The notes under the pieces are model-generated. The model worked only from the letters and a program-made list of their open reading frames with translations. It searched no databases and was not told the origin of the DNA. Positions 53,828 through 63,465 of a stretch of DNA of 64,000 nucleotides are shown piece after piece. The position numbers and the translations under genes are program-made. This DNA comes from CAITZA01 sp937915285 (lineage in GTDB: Bacteria > Desulfobacterota > Desulfomonilia > Desulfomonilales > Desulfomonilaceae). The stretch is from NCBI GenBank assembly GCA_036821825.1, contig DAISIV010000016.1:1-64000 (forward strand). Direction: 5' to 3'. The number at the start of each line of letters is the position of its first letter. Position 1 is the first letter of the stretch.

Positions 53828-56491
53828 TCAAAATAATTGTCCCATTGCAAAAGCGAATGCGCCAGGCTCCTCCCCCTTGTTCGGATTTATTTTCCAGCCA
53901 TACTCGATTCTCAGAGGTCCCATTGGTGAGATCCATCTTACCCCCAAACCGACTCCGGCTTTAACGTCGCTCATGAACGGCCCCTGGGATACATTCCAAG
54001 AATTTCCGATGTCGAAAAAAGTTACCCCATTAAGCTTCAGCCTGTCAATCAACGGGAAAAGGCATTCTATGTTTGAGAAAAGCGCCCTATCGCCACCAAT
54101 AACATTACCATACCTGTCTCTAGGCCCTACCTCTCCCTGTTTATATCCTCGAATACTCTGTATTCCCCCCAGCAGTATCCTTCGGTCGAATGGTATGGGG
54201 TCGGTACCAGCTTCCATGAGCATGGAACCATTTGCACGAAGTTTCAGGATTGCACGCCAGAAAAGGGACTGGTAGTAAATTGCCTCTGTGTAATAACTCG
54301 AAAAAGCGACATCCCCACCCAAGCCAGAAAGCCTGGTCCCGATGGTAACTTTGGATCCCGCCGTAGGTATGACTGAATTGTTGCGCGTGTCCCTGCCTAC
54401 GTTCATCGAGACGGAATTCTCTGATATGTTCAGATATTTCTGTGCCCTGGTATTGTATTGGGCGTAGTAAGAAACTATAGACCTGGCAAATATCTGTTCG
54501 AATCCGGATAGTTTACTGGAATCTCTGGCAAATCCGGTACTCATGGTCCACAGGCCGTATAGAGGGTAAGACAAATGGACACTGAAACCGTCGCTATCCC
54601 TAAGATAGCTGGTTTCGTATTGCTGAGCCTTGTAACCGCGAAGACTACCGGTGAGTGGATAATCCATGATCCACGGATAGGTCAGCGAACCTTCGTAGTT
54701 GCTTCTTCTGCTGGAGAGGTTGGCTTTTGCGTTTGCCACCACTCCCATGCCCAGAAGGTTTCTTTCCTTGAGATCGATATTGCCCATGGCTCCATCTTGG
54801 GACGAATATCCCAATCCGGCAGCTAATGACCCGGTCTTCTTTTCGATGACTTCCACTGTAACATTCATCATGTCAGGTCGTGATCCAGGTGAAGTCTTCA
54901 GTTTGACTGCCTCGAAAAAGTCCATACCTTCAAGGTTGCTCTTTGTGCCTTCGAAGCTGTCGGAATTGTAAATGTCCCCCTCACTTATCATGAGGGCTCT
55001 TCTGATGATCTTGTCGCGTGTGCGGTCGTTTCCGGTTATGTCTACCCTTTCAATGGAGACCTTGTCTCCCTTGGTCACCTTGAAGGTTAGATCAACAAAA
55101 TCATGTTCGTCGTTCATTTTCTGCATAGGCTCTACGTCAGCGTAAGCGTATCCCTGATTATTGTAGAGCTTGGTGAGGGTCTTGATATCCTCGGCCACGG
55201 CTGATCTCTTGAACCAGGTTTTGGGTTTGACCTGCAACTGTTCCAGAAGTTGTTCGGCAGGGGCAATGAGGTCCCCTTCAACTTCAATCTTGCGAACCTG
55301 AAAACGGTCGCCTTCACGTATGGGAAAGGTGACTTTAACAGAGCCATCAGTGATGTCTATTTTAGGGGCGCCGACCTGAACATTAATGAAACCGTTTTCC
55401 AAGTACGAGGCCAGTAGCCTCATGCGGTTTTCTTCAAGTTTTTCACGGGTAAAAGAACCCGATTCATCCAAAAACCAGAACCAGCTCTTTTCCTTAAGTG
55501 TAAGGGCTTTTTTGATGTCTTTCTCATCGAGTTTGGCTCGTCCGTCCAGGATTATCTCGGTGAGATAACTCTTCCTTCCCTCGTCGATCTTGAAGGTCAG
55601 TGTGGCTTCACTAGGGGAAAGTTCCTTGATCTCATAATCTACCTGGGGTTGGTAATAGCCTTCCTTCTCGTACATGGCCTTAATTTTTTCGATGTCGTTG
55701 CGGATCTTCTGAACGCTGGCGACAGAAAAAGATTTAGTGGTCAATGCGTCGAGAATTTCATCCTTGGAGAATATTTTTACCCCATCCAGTTCTATGTTCT
55801 TGATCGATGGACGTTCTTTGAGGGTTATATAAAGATCCATTTTCCCATCAGCAGCCTCTTGGGCCTTGATTTGGACATCCTCAAAATATCCCATCGAGTA
55901 AATTTCGCGAATTTCATCCCCTATGGCTGATTTTCTAAAAGGAGCGCCGGATTTCATCTCAAGCTTGTTAAGAATGGCTTCACGCTGTATCCTTTTGTTC
56001 CCATCGATTTTTATCTCGCCTACTTTTGGCCTGTTGAGAACTGTCGCCCCTATCTCGGCCGATATTTCCCTCATACGCCCCATTAGTTCGGCATTGTCTT
56101 TGGCATTGGCGGTGAACAACCTTGGCCTTTTACCGGCCTGTACAGGCATAACCGAGAGTTCGAGAGCCACGCCTTCGTCAAGCTGAGTGGCATTGCCCCA
56201 GATCACTGCCTGTGCGCCCATGCGCTCCGCAATTCTCACGAGCCGTTGGGGATCGACCCTCTTTTCCTGGACCGCAGTGGCAAACGGCATTCCTGAAATT
56301 ACATCGATGTCTCCCTCCCTTGAAAGCTCAGCTCCAAGGACACCAGCCATTTCATTGTTGAGTTGGTCGGCGCCTGTCTTGGCGACAACCTTAATGGGAA
56401 AGATCATCACTTTCCTGATCTGGGCTTCCTGAGCTAGAGTCAGGGCAGGAAAACAAAGTATGCTAACTATAAGAGCTAATATTCTTATCAT
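53828..56491 (-). CDS. bamA: Outer membrane protein assembly factor BamA with extra N-terminal domain
   Basis: An 887-residue outer-membrane protein assembly factor. After a signal peptide (1-20) comes an extra ~130-residue domain (FPIKVVAKTGADQLNNEM, then AQAVIWGNATQL) that resembles the TolB-N or FlgO type rather than POTRA. Then five POTRA domains (from about 155, for example GEIKIDGNKRIQREAIL), and a C-terminal beta-barrel (about 560-887) ending in Phe, with the RGYKQGEVGPRD-type loop. It sits in the lolD-bamA-skp-lpxD order. It overlaps lolD by four bases. Confidence 0.95.
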   Translation of the reverse strand: MIRILALIVSILCFPALTLAQEAQIRKVMIFPIKVVAKTGADQLNNEMAGVLGAELSREGDIDVISGMPFATAVQEKRVDPQRLVRIAERMGAQAVIWGNATQLDEGVALELSVMPVQAGKRPRLFTANAKDNAELMGRMREISAEIGATVLNRPKVGEIKIDGNKRIQREAILNKLEMKSGAPFRKSAIGDEIREIYSMGYFEDVQIKAQEAADGKMDLYITLKERPSIKNIELDGVKIFSKDEILDALTTKSFSVASVQKIRNDIEKIKAMYEKEGYYQPQVDYEIKELSPSEATLTFKIDEGRKSYLTEIILDGRAKLDEKDIKKALTLKEKSWFWFLDESGSFTREKLEENRMRLLASYLENGFINVQVGAPKIDITDGSVKVTFPIREGDRFQVRKIEVEGDLIAPAEQLLEQLQVKPKTWFKRSAVAEDIKTLTKLYNNQGYAYADVEPMQKMNDEHDFVDLTFKVTKGDKVSIERVDITGNDRTRDKIIRRALMISEGDIYNSDSFEGTKSNLEGMDFFEAVKLKTSPGSRPDMMNVTVEVIEKKTGSLAAGLGYSSQDGAMGNIDLKERNLLGMGVVANAKANLSSRRSNYEGSLTYPWIMDYPLTGSLRGYKAQQYETSYLRDSDGFSVHLSYPLYGLWTMSTGFARDSSKLSGFEQIFARSIVSYYAQYNTRAQKYLNISENSVSMNVGRDTRNNSVIPTAGSKVTIGTRLSGLGGDVAFSSYYTEAIYYQSLFWRAILKLRANGSMLMEAGTDPIPFDRRILLGGIQSIRGYKQGEVGPRDRYGNVIGGDRALFSNIECLFPLIDRLKLNGVTFFDIGNSWNVSQGPFMSDVKAGVGLGVRWISPMGPLRIEYGWKINPNKGEEPGAFAFAMGQLF

Positions 56492-57174
56492 TGAAGCTCC
56501 ACCAGCCTGCCACCCTGAAGGGTTACCCTTCTGTCCATGGACATGGACAAAGATTCCTTGTGGGTAACCACGACGAGAGTAGTATTTCTGGAGTGATTCA
56601 ATTTTCTCAGGAGATTCTCTATTTCATCACCTGTTTCCGGGTCGAGATTTCCGGTAGGCTCATCGGCCAATATGACCTCTGGCCCCATGATTAGGGATCG
56701 GGCAATGGCAACTCTTTGTTGTTCTCCACCAGAGAGTTCACCCGGTCTATGTCTGGCCCTGTGGCTCAAACCTACAGCGTCCAGAAGCTCCATTCCCTTA
56801 CCCTTCAAAGACTTATAGCTTGCTCCAGATATCAATCCAGGCATCAGGACATTTTCTATAGCGCTAAATTCAGGCAGCAACTGAAAAAACTGAAAAACGA
56901 ACCCAATTTTCTGATTTCTCAATTTTGCCATTTCCATCTCTGAGAATCGGGTTATATCTGTCCCATCAAAGAGTACATCGCCGTCCGTGGGTTTGTCCAG
57001 CAGACCCATAATATGAAGTAAAGTGCTTTTCCCCACACCTGATGGACCGGTTATTGCCACGGACTCGCCTTTTTCCACTGCTAGGTCCAGCCCTCGAAGG
57101 ACCTCCACATCACCACCCGGATGAGAGTAGAGCTTGTACAGGTTTATCAACTCGTACAAGGGCTGCCTATTCAT
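56488..57174 (-). CDS. lolD: Lipoprotein-releasing ABC transporter ATPase
   Basis: LolD (228 residues) powers release of lipoproteins from the inner membrane to LolA. Walker A GPSGVGKST, signature LSGGEQQRVAIARSL, Walker B VILADEPTGNLDP. It overlaps lolC by eight bases and bamA by four, so the three are translated together. Confidence 0.94.
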   Translation of the reverse strand: MNRQPLYELINLYKLYSHPGGDVEVLRGLDLAVEKGESVAITGPSGVGKSTLLHIMGLLDKPTDGDVLFDGTDITRFSEMEMAKLRNQKIGFVFQFFQLLPEFSAIENVLMPGLISGASYKSLKGKGMELLDAVGLSHRARHRPGELSGGEQQRVAIARSLIMGPEVILADEPTGNLDPETGDEIENLLRKLNHSRNTTLVVVTHKESLSMSMDRRVTLQGGRLVELQ

Positions 57175-58402
57175 AGCGCAACGCCTCCACCGGCTCGAGG
57201 CGGGCAGCCTTGAAGGACGGGTAAAGGGTGGCCAGGAAACAGATAGTCAACGCCACGCAGCATATGATTGCCACATCCAGGGTATTGATGGCTACAGGCA
57301 GAGTAGAGATGGTATAAATCTCCTCTGGTAGTTCGATTACAGGATACCTAGCAAGCAGCGCAGCGCCACCGAGTCCTGCCAGCGCCCCGAGGAACGTCCC
57401 AGCAGAGCCTATGACCATGCCCTGGACGATGAAAATACGCATTATTCGGTCTGAAGTAGCCCCCAGTGACTTGAGTATCGCTATGTCCTTGCTTTTTTCC
57501 ATTACGAGCATGATCAGCGATATTATTATGTTAAAGGCAGCCACCAGGACTATGAATGTGAGGATGATGAACATGGCAATTTTTTCAAGTTTCAGGGCGC
57601 TAAAGAGATTCCGATACATATCCCGCCATGTCCTAGTCCAATAGGGCGCTCCCAGGCCGGCTTCGATTCTTGCAGCTAGTTTCGGAGCTATGTATATGTC
57701 CGTTAAATTGACCTCAATGCCGGTGACGCCATCACCCATTTCAAAGAACTTCTGGGCTTCGACCAAATCCATATAAATCAGGTTCGAATCAAACTCATAC
57801 ATGCCGGATTTAAAAATGCCGATAATTCTGAAATTCTGAACGCGTGGAATCGCTCCTATTGGCGTCCTTTTTCCCTGAGGCGATATGAGCTGGACTGAGT
57901 CGCCCACACGCAACCCGCTTATCGAGGCCAGTTCCTTGCCGATGATCAAGCTTCCGAGCCCCTCATAAGAATAAGCAAGGTCGTTCACGGAGCCAGACTC
58001 AAGATATTTTGGCAGCGAGATAACTTCCCCGGCTGTCGCCGGGTCTATGCCTCTAACGATTACCCCCCGAACCTTCCCCTTCGAAGACATCATCGCCTGG
58101 CCATAAATGTATGGTGTAACCGCTTTCACTCCGTCAAACACGGCCAAGCGATCCATCAATCCTTGCCAACCATTGAGTGAACGGCTGGAGTGATTCATTA
58201 CAACCAGATGCGAGACAGTCCCAAGTATCTTGTCCTTGAGATCACGTTCAAAGCCGTTCATGACCCCTAGAACGATAATAAGCGTCATGACGCCGAGCAT
58301 CACACCCAATACGCCAAAACCACTTATTACAGAAATAAAGGCCTGTTTACGCTTGGCTCTGAGATAGCGCAAACCTATTCTGATCTCGAGAGGTAACTTC
58401 AT
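57167..58402 (-). CDS. lolC: Lipoprotein-releasing system membrane protein LolC/LolE
   Basis: A 411-residue permease with an N-terminal helix (about 22-48), a periplasmic MacB-like domain, and three C-terminal helices (from about 275), ending YPSFKAARLEPVEALRYE as in LolC/LolE. Only one such gene is present, so the complex is probably a homodimer (LolF-type). The start at 58402 overlaps the lysS stop by four bases. Confidence 0.92.
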   Translation of the reverse strand: MKLPLEIRIGLRYLRAKRKQAFISVISGFGVLGVMLGVMTLIIVLGVMNGFERDLKDKILGTVSHLVVMNHSSRSLNGWQGLMDRLAVFDGVKAVTPYIYGQAMMSSKGKVRGVIVRGIDPATAGEVISLPKYLESGSVNDLAYSYEGLGSLIIGKELASISGLRVGDSVQLISPQGKRTPIGAIPRVQNFRIIGIFKSGMYEFDSNLIYMDLVEAQKFFEMGDGVTGIEVNLTDIYIAPKLAARIEAGLGAPYWTRTWRDMYRNLFSALKLEKIAMFIILTFIVLVAAFNIIISLIMLVMEKSKDIAILKSLGATSDRIMRIFIVQGMVIGSAGTFLGALAGLGGAALLARYPVIELPEEIYTISTLPVAINTLDVAIICCVALTICFLATLYPSFKAARLEPVEALRYE

Positions 58403-59910
58403 CCAAGCCCTTTTTCAGGTCTCATGTGGGGAAATAAAATGACCTCTCTGATTGATTGCGAGTTGGTGAGAAGCATCACCAGCCTGTCGATGCCAATGCC
58501 TTCGCCTGCTGCAGGTGGCATGCCGTATTCGAGCGCCCGGAGAAAATCCTCATCCAGGTAATGCGCTTCCTCATCACCTGCGTTCCTCGCCAGAACCTGC
58601 TGTTCGAACCGGCTCCTCTGGTCAATGGGATCATTGAGTTCAGTAAAGGCGTTAGCCATTTCTCGTCCACAAATATACAACTCAAACCTGTCAGTTACGG
58701 TAGGGTCCTCATCATTCCTGCGGGCCAAAGGAGAAACATCAACCGGATACTTGTGTATGAAAACCGGTCCCCACAGTTTCTCTTCTACTACCTCATCAAA
58801 AACAGTCATCCATAGTTTGCCCAGAGAATCTTCTTTCCCCACTTTGAGTCCCATTTCCACGGCCTTGATGAAGACAGCGTTCCAGTCATCTATCTCGCCT
58901 TCAGCAAGCGCTCCATAATTTATGAGGGCTTCCCTTACTGTCATCCTGTTCCAGGGTGGTGTCAAATCGACTTCAGTGTTTCCGTAAATGAATTTTGAGC
59001 CTCCGGTTATCTCAATGGCCAGGGACGACAACATATCCTCTGTCAAACCCATGAGGTCTTCATAGGTTGCGTAAGCTTCATAAAATTCCAGCATTGTGAA
59101 TTCAGGATTGTGCTGGGTCGATATCCCTTCATTCCTGAAATTACGGTTGATTTCGAAAACCCTCTCAAAACCGCCCACTAGGAGTCTCTTTAAATAAAGC
59201 TCCGGCGCTATGCGCAGGTAAAGGCTTCGGTCCAGAGCATTATGATACGTTTCAAAGGGTTTTGCAGTAGCGCCTCCTGGAAGAGCCTGCATCATCGGGG
59301 TTTCAACTTCCAGAAAGCCACGATCAGTGAGAAAGTTTCTCAAAAAACTTATGATGCGGCTTCGGGTGACCACGATATCTCTTGATGACTGATTGACAAT
59401 CAGGTCCAGGTATCGTTGACGATATCGTGTTTCAACGTCAGAAAGACCGTGCCACTTCTCAGGTAGAGGCCTTAACGCCTTAGTCAATAATATAAAACGC
59501 TCTACCAGAACACTCGTCTCACCAGTCCTGGTCTTGAACGGCTTACCCTCAACCCCTATAATATCGCCAATATCCAGCTTTTTGGCTATCTTATACTCTT
59601 CTACCCCTACGGTGTCTCGTCCCAGGTAAATTTGAAAATCGCCGGTTAAATCCCTGATTCTCATGAAGGCAGCCTTACCCAACAGCCTTATGGCCATTAT
59701 TCTGCCGGACATCATTATTTTATTTTCAAGTGTTTGATTTTCACTCAGATAGTCGTAGCTTTCCCTGAAACTTTTTGAATCTGTTTGCGGCCTGAAGCCG
59801 GTAGCGTAAGGTGAAATGCCCTGCTCTGTTAACTCTTGTATTTTCTTGAGTCTGACCTCTGTGAGGGATGAAGCTTGAGTGTTTTTCGTATGTTGAGAGG
59901 AATCCGACAA
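58399..59910 (-). CDS. lysS: Lysyl-tRNA synthetase, class II
   Basis: LysS (503 residues) charges tRNA(Lys). An N-terminal OB-fold anticodon-binding domain (about 55-170) is followed by the class II catalytic core with RYRQRYLDLI, FRNEGISTQHNPEFTMLEFYEAY (motif 2) and the C-terminal GIGIDRLVMLLT (motif 3). The start is TTG at 59910, with AGGAG ten bases upstream. It heads the operon with lolC-lolD-bamA; a promoter lies about 45 bases upstream. Confidence 0.96.
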   Translation of the reverse strand: MSDSSQHTKNTQASSLTEVRLKKIQELTEQGISPYATGFRPQTDSKSFRESYDYLSENQTLENKIMMSGRIMAIRLLGKAAFMRIRDLTGDFQIYLGRDTVGVEEYKIAKKLDIGDIIGVEGKPFKTRTGETSVLVERFILLTKALRPLPEKWHGLSDVETRYRQRYLDLIVNQSSRDIVVTRSRIISFLRNFLTDRGFLEVETPMMQALPGGATAKPFETYHNALDRSLYLRIAPELYLKRLLVGGFERVFEINRNFRNEGISTQHNPEFTMLEFYEAYATYEDLMGLTEDMLSSLAIEITGGSKFIYGNTEVDLTPPWNRMTVREALINYGALAEGEIDDWNAVFIKAVEMGLKVGKEDSLGKLWMTVFDEVVEEKLWGPVFIHKYPVDVSPLARRNDEDPTVTDRFELYICGREMANAFTELNDPIDQRSRFEQQVLARNAGDEEAHYLDEDFLRALEYGMPPAAGEGIGIDRLVMLLTNSQSIREVILFPHMRPEKGLG

Positions 59911-59950
59911 TTTGCTAATTCTCCTAAAAATTTACCTTAATTGAGCGAGC

Positions 59951-59979
59951 TTTTTACCTTTTTTGGACACAAAAGTCAA
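59951..59979 (-). promoter_or_regulatory. Candidate promoter of the lysS-lolCD-bamA operon
   Basis: TTGACT (59979-59974), 17-base spacer, TAAAAA (59956-59951) on the minus strand, about 40 bases before the lysS start. Confidence 0.5.
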
Positions 59980-60021
59980 GACCGACAGGGAAACGGGTGT
60001 TTTTTCACATCAGTCGAGCGT

Positions 60022-61089
60022 TTATATCCATTTCTTCTTGCGAAAAAACATGATCATGGTCGCTGCAACGGTAATGGCTATTATAATTACCATTGGATAC
60101 CCGTAACCCCATTTTAGTTCCGGCATGTTCTCAAAATTCATGCCGTACCAACCACACAGGAATGTTAAGGGTATGAAAATAGTAGATATTATGGTCAGGA
60201 ATCTCATCGTCTCACTGAGCCGGTTATTAACACTGGAGAGGTAAATGTCTATCATCCCCGAAGTGATGTCCCTGAATGCTTCAACGGTGTCAATAGCGTG
60301 TATGGCATGATCAAACAGGTCCCGAAGATATGGCCTCAACGACTCATTGATGAAAGGAGTGTCCCCGACTAACATCCTGCTGACCATCTCCCTCAATGGC
60401 CAGAGTGACTTACGGATGAATATCAGGTCCGTCTTTAGCTGATGTATCGACCCTAGGGTTGTAGTGGTCGGCCTATAAACCAGCGCGTCCTCTATGTCCT
60501 CAATTTGATCACCGATTTTTTCTAGGACAATAAAATAGTTGTCAACAATTACATCGAGGCAGGAGTATGTCAGATAATCTGACCCTCCTTCCCTCAACCT
60601 TGATTTATTGACTTTGAGACGCTGAACAACCGAATCGAACATTGGCCGGTCCGAATCCCGGAATGTAATTACAAAATTCTCTCCCATTATTATGGAAACC
60701 TGCTCGGCCTCCGAGCGATCCTCACCGTCAATATACCTCAGGCTCCGAAGCACGATAAGCACGTAATCGCCAAAATCCTCAAGTTTGGGCCTCTGAGTGG
60801 AATTCAATATGTCTTCCACCGCCAGACCATGAATGTTAAATTTCCTGCCAACTGCCTCTATTGCGCCGGCATCAGCCAACCCCTTAACGTCAAGCCATGT
60901 AATTCTGCTGTCATCACAGTACTTGTCCAGAAGTTGAACATCAATCGACTCATGAATTTCAATTCTGACATTGTCGTATTGAAAACAGTCTATGCGTGTC
61001 GGAAACGAAGTATCCTCTCCAATGAAGACCAGGTCTCCCGGACCAGAGACCGGCCTGCGACGTTTGCTCCTCTTGCTTCTGGAATACAT
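60022..61089 (-). CDS. corA: Magnesium/cobalt transporter CorA
   Basis: CorA (355 residues) is a divalent cation channel. A large cytoplasmic N-terminal domain is followed by two C-terminal helices with the selectivity motif YGMNFENMPEL between them and a basic tail (RKKKWI). ATG 61089 is chosen (AGGGG upstream); a longer frame to 61185 would overlap the promoter of the aro leader. Confidence 0.93.
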   Translation of the reverse strand: MYSRSKRSKRRRPVSGPGDLVFIGEDTSFPTRIDCFQYDNVRIEIHESIDVQLLDKYCDDSRITWLDVKGLADAGAIEAVGRKFNIHGLAVEDILNSTQRPKLEDFGDYVLIVLRSLRYIDGEDRSEAEQVSIIMGENFVITFRDSDRPMFDSVVQRLKVNKSRLREGGSDYLTYSCLDVIVDNYFIVLEKIGDQIEDIEDALVYRPTTTTLGSIHQLKTDLIFIRKSLWPLREMVSRMLVGDTPFINESLRPYLRDLFDHAIHAIDTVEAFRDITSGMIDIYLSSVNNRLSETMRFLTIISTIFIPLTFLCGWYGMNFENMPELKWGYGYPMVIIIAITVAATMIMFFRKKKWI

Positions 61090-61140
61090 GACATCAGCCC
61101 CTGTAAATACATGCAAATACTTCTTGACAAATCCCCTGAA

Positions 61141-61169
61141 TTGACGGCACGATTCGGACATGTCATTAT
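61141..61169 (+). promoter_or_regulatory. Candidate promoter of the aroA leader and operon
   Basis: TTGACG (61141-61146), a 17-base spacer and CATTAT (61164-61169). An alternative -10, TATAAC, lies at 61167. Transcription would start near 61176, about 35 bases before the leader peptide ATG. Confidence 0.5.
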
Positions 61170-61210
61170 AACACAAGATGGCCATCGCAAACGTTTAAGG
61201 CTAACCAACC

Positions 61211-61312
61211 ATGGTGAGTATTCTTCCAATCGTCCGGGAACAGTCTGTTTTAGAGTCCATTGAAGGTTTTTATTCCTACTGGAGCGGTGTGGCGTCTTGT
61301 GATGAGCTGTGA
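61211..61312 (+). CDS. Candidate leader peptide of the aro operon attenuator
   Basis: A 33-codon frame, ATG 61211 to TGA 61310-61312, preceded by AAGG (61197-61200). Codons 20-24 read Phe-Tyr-Ser-Tyr-Trp (61268-61282), four aromatic residues out of five, just ahead of the antiterminator strand. No other function is suggested by its sequence. The position before a terminator and the aroA gene makes it a typical attenuation leader. Translation has not been shown. Confidence 0.7.
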   Translation: MVSILPIVREQSVLESIEGFYSYWSGVASCDEL

Positions 61313-61361
61313 CAATAGTCTAGCTTGCTTTCAAGACCCACCTCAACAAGGTGGGTTTTTT
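61286..61361 (+). terminator. Candidate attenuator: antiterminator and intrinsic terminator before aroA
   Basis: Terminator: ACCCACCT (61336-61343) pairs with AGGTGGGT (61349-61356) followed by a T run to 61361. Competing antiterminator: GTGG-C-GTCTTG (61289-61299, C bulged) pairs with CAAGACCCAC (61332-61341), with one or two further pairs possible. The two structures share the 61336-61343 strand and exclude each other. Confidence 0.7.
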
Positions 61362-61386
61362 ATTTTTGGCTTATGAAGGGGCAAAA

Positions 61387-62652
61387 ATGCGTCTACATGG
61401 TTCATTCTATCCTCCGGGTGACAAATCAGTTTCTCATCGGATAGTTTTGATATCGCTTATTTCTACAGGAGCGTCGCAAGTTCAAAATTTTTCGGGCGCC
61501 AGGGATTGCATGACTTCCGTGAGGGTAGTCAATGAACTCGGAGGCGAGATAGTAGTTTCTCCTGAAAAAATCAGGGTCACGGGACTCGGGCGAAAACTCA
61601 AAACCGGAGTCCGGCTGGACTGTGAAAATTCGGGAACAACCATCAGGCTTCTAATGGGAATATTAAGTCCGAATATTGGTGAGTTCTTTCTGGACGGGGA
61701 TGATTCATTGAGAAACAGACCCATGGAGAGAGTCGCTGCCCCGCTCCGGCTCATGGGAGCAAATGTAAGTTGCTCTGAGTCAGGTAAACCTCCTGTAAGG
61801 ATTATAGGGTCTCCTTTAAGTGGGATAGAATATCAACTTCCTACGCCAAGCGCTCAGCTCAAAAGCGCTATTCTTCTAGCGGGGATTCAGTCATCGGGAG
61901 ACACCGTTCTAATTGAGAAAATACCGAGTCGCGATCATACTGAAATACTTCTAAGAAGTTGCGGAGCGAATATCGAAAAGACATCCCTGGGCTGGAAGGT
62001 GAGTGAATCGTCACTCATCATGCCACCTGATTACTACGTGCCGGGAGATATATCTTCAGCATGCTTTTTTATTTGCGCGGCAACAATAGTTCCCGGCAGT
62101 TCAGTCGAGAGCCGCAAGGTATTGCTCAATCCCACCAGGATTGGGGCTCTGGATGTTCTGAAACGTATGGGCGCCAATGTTGAGACATGCCTGGATCGAC
62201 ACTGCCTTGAATCAGGTGGAGAGATTTACGGTGACGTCAAAGCCGGTTTCAGTGGGAGGCTCAAACCTTTTGAAGTTACTCGAGAGGAAACCCCTTTGCT
62301 AGTGGACGAGGTTCCAATCCTGGCCTTGGTAGCGACGCAGGCTGAAGGCGTGTCCGTGTTTCATGATGTCTCCGAGTTAAGAATCAAGGAATCGGACCGG
62401 GTCATGGCTATTATGACTGAATTAAACTCCATGGGAGCGAACCTGGAAACACGCGGTGATTCTTTGTTGGTGCATGGTCCGACGAAACTTTTACCGAGGC
62501 CACGATTGGAGAGTTACGGCGACCACAGGATTGCGATGACTCTCAGGATTGCGGGGTTGCTCTCCAATTCATTTCCTGAAATCATTGATGAAAGTTGCAT
62601 CGCCATATCGTATCCAAATTTCAACGATACGCTCAGGAAATTGATGAAATGA
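61387..62652 (+). CDS. aroA: 3-phosphoshikimate 1-carboxyvinyltransferase (EPSP synthase)
   Basis: AroA (421 residues) makes EPSP from shikimate-3-phosphate and PEP. The N-terminus GSFYPPGDKSVSHR, ENSGTTIRLLMGIL, RPMERVAAPLRLMGA, the DHTEILL and DEVPILALVATQAEG motifs, and the late SYGDHRIAMTL are all present. ATG 61387 is chosen (GAAGGGGC upstream); the frame extends back across the terminator. It overlaps aroE by four bases. Confidence 0.96.
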   Translation: MRLHGSFYPPGDKSVSHRIVLISLISTGASQVQNFSGARDCMTSVRVVNELGGEIVVSPEKIRVTGLGRKLKTGVRLDCENSGTTIRLLMGILSPNIGEFFLDGDDSLRNRPMERVAAPLRLMGANVSCSESGKPPVRIIGSPLSGIEYQLPTPSAQLKSAILLAGIQSSGDTVLIEKIPSRDHTEILLRSCGANIEKTSLGWKVSESSLIMPPDYYVPGDISSACFFICAATIVPGSSVESRKVLLNPTRIGALDVLKRMGANVETCLDRHCLESGGEIYGDVKAGFSGRLKPFEVTREETPLLVDEVPILALVATQAEGVSVFHDVSELRIKESDRVMAIMTELNSMGANLETRGDSLLVHGPTKLLPRPRLESYGDHRIAMTLRIAGLLSNSFPEIIDESCIAISYPNFNDTLRKLMK

Positions 62653-63461
62653 GAGTCTTCTGCCTGTTTGGAGATGACAGGGTGAGTATGTCAAAATCAC
62701 CCCTGATGCACAACAGGGCTTTCAAGGGGCGCGGCATGGATGCCTGCTATGTTAGCTTTTCAGTGAAAGCGGGCCTAATGGAAGCCGCTCTGACCGGTTT
62801 TAGGGCCATGTCTTTTGCAGGCGCCAACGTTACAATACCTCACAAGCAAAATGTAATCCCGTATCTGGACAGACTCTCCCCAGTGGCCCAAAGACTCAGT
62901 GCGGTGAACACCATAGCAAAAGTTGATGGCGCTCTTGTGGGTGACAATACCGATGTTGGTGGATTCTGTGATGCGGTCACATCCATCGGCCACAGTTTCA
63001 GGAACAAGGCTTGTCTTGTGATTGGAACCGGTGGGGCCGCCAGAGGTGTGTTAATGGCCCTCCAGATGCTTGGCGCTAGTTCGGTTCATGTGGCAGGTCG
63101 CAATTACGAAAAGGCAGTTGAGTTGTCGAACGATCTGGGATTCGAGTCCCTGGAAATTGGCAAGCTGTGTTCTCATTCTGTAAATTTTTCACTGGTTGTC
63201 AATGCTACTTCGGTATCCAGTCCCAGAGAGGCCGACGATGAGATGACGATTATTGCGAATTCTCTCATTATCAACGATCTGGAACTGATTTTTGACATCA
63301 ACTATGGGCGCTCTGAAAACATATGGAAAAACGCTGCAAACAGTATAGGCTGCGATTTTTCCGATGGACTGATCATGCTGGCTGCGCAGGCTGCCAGAAG
63401 TTTCAACATCTGGACCAATGAATCAGCCACCTTAGAAGAATTCTTGTCGTATCTGGAATAA
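62649..63461 (+). CDS. aroE: Shikimate dehydrogenase
   Basis: AroE (270 residues) reduces 3-dehydroshikimate with NADPH. SMSKSPLMHNRAF, the catalytic Lys in ANVTIPHKQN, NTDVGGFCDAV, and the GTGGAARGVL Rossmann loop are visible. The ATG at 62649 overlaps the aroA stop (ATGA); a longer upstream frame is rejected. Confidence 0.95.
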   Translation: MRVFCLFGDDRVSMSKSPLMHNRAFKGRGMDACYVSFSVKAGLMEAALTGFRAMSFAGANVTIPHKQNVIPYLDRLSPVAQRLSAVNTIAKVDGALVGDNTDVGGFCDAVTSIGHSFRNKACLVIGTGGAARGVLMALQMLGASSVHVAGRNYEKAVELSNDLGFESLEIGKLCSHSVNFSLVVNATSVSSPREADDEMTIIANSLIINDLELIFDINYGRSENIWKNAANSIGCDFSDGLIMLAAQAARSFNIWTNESATLEEFLSYLE

Positions 63462-63465
63462 TTTC

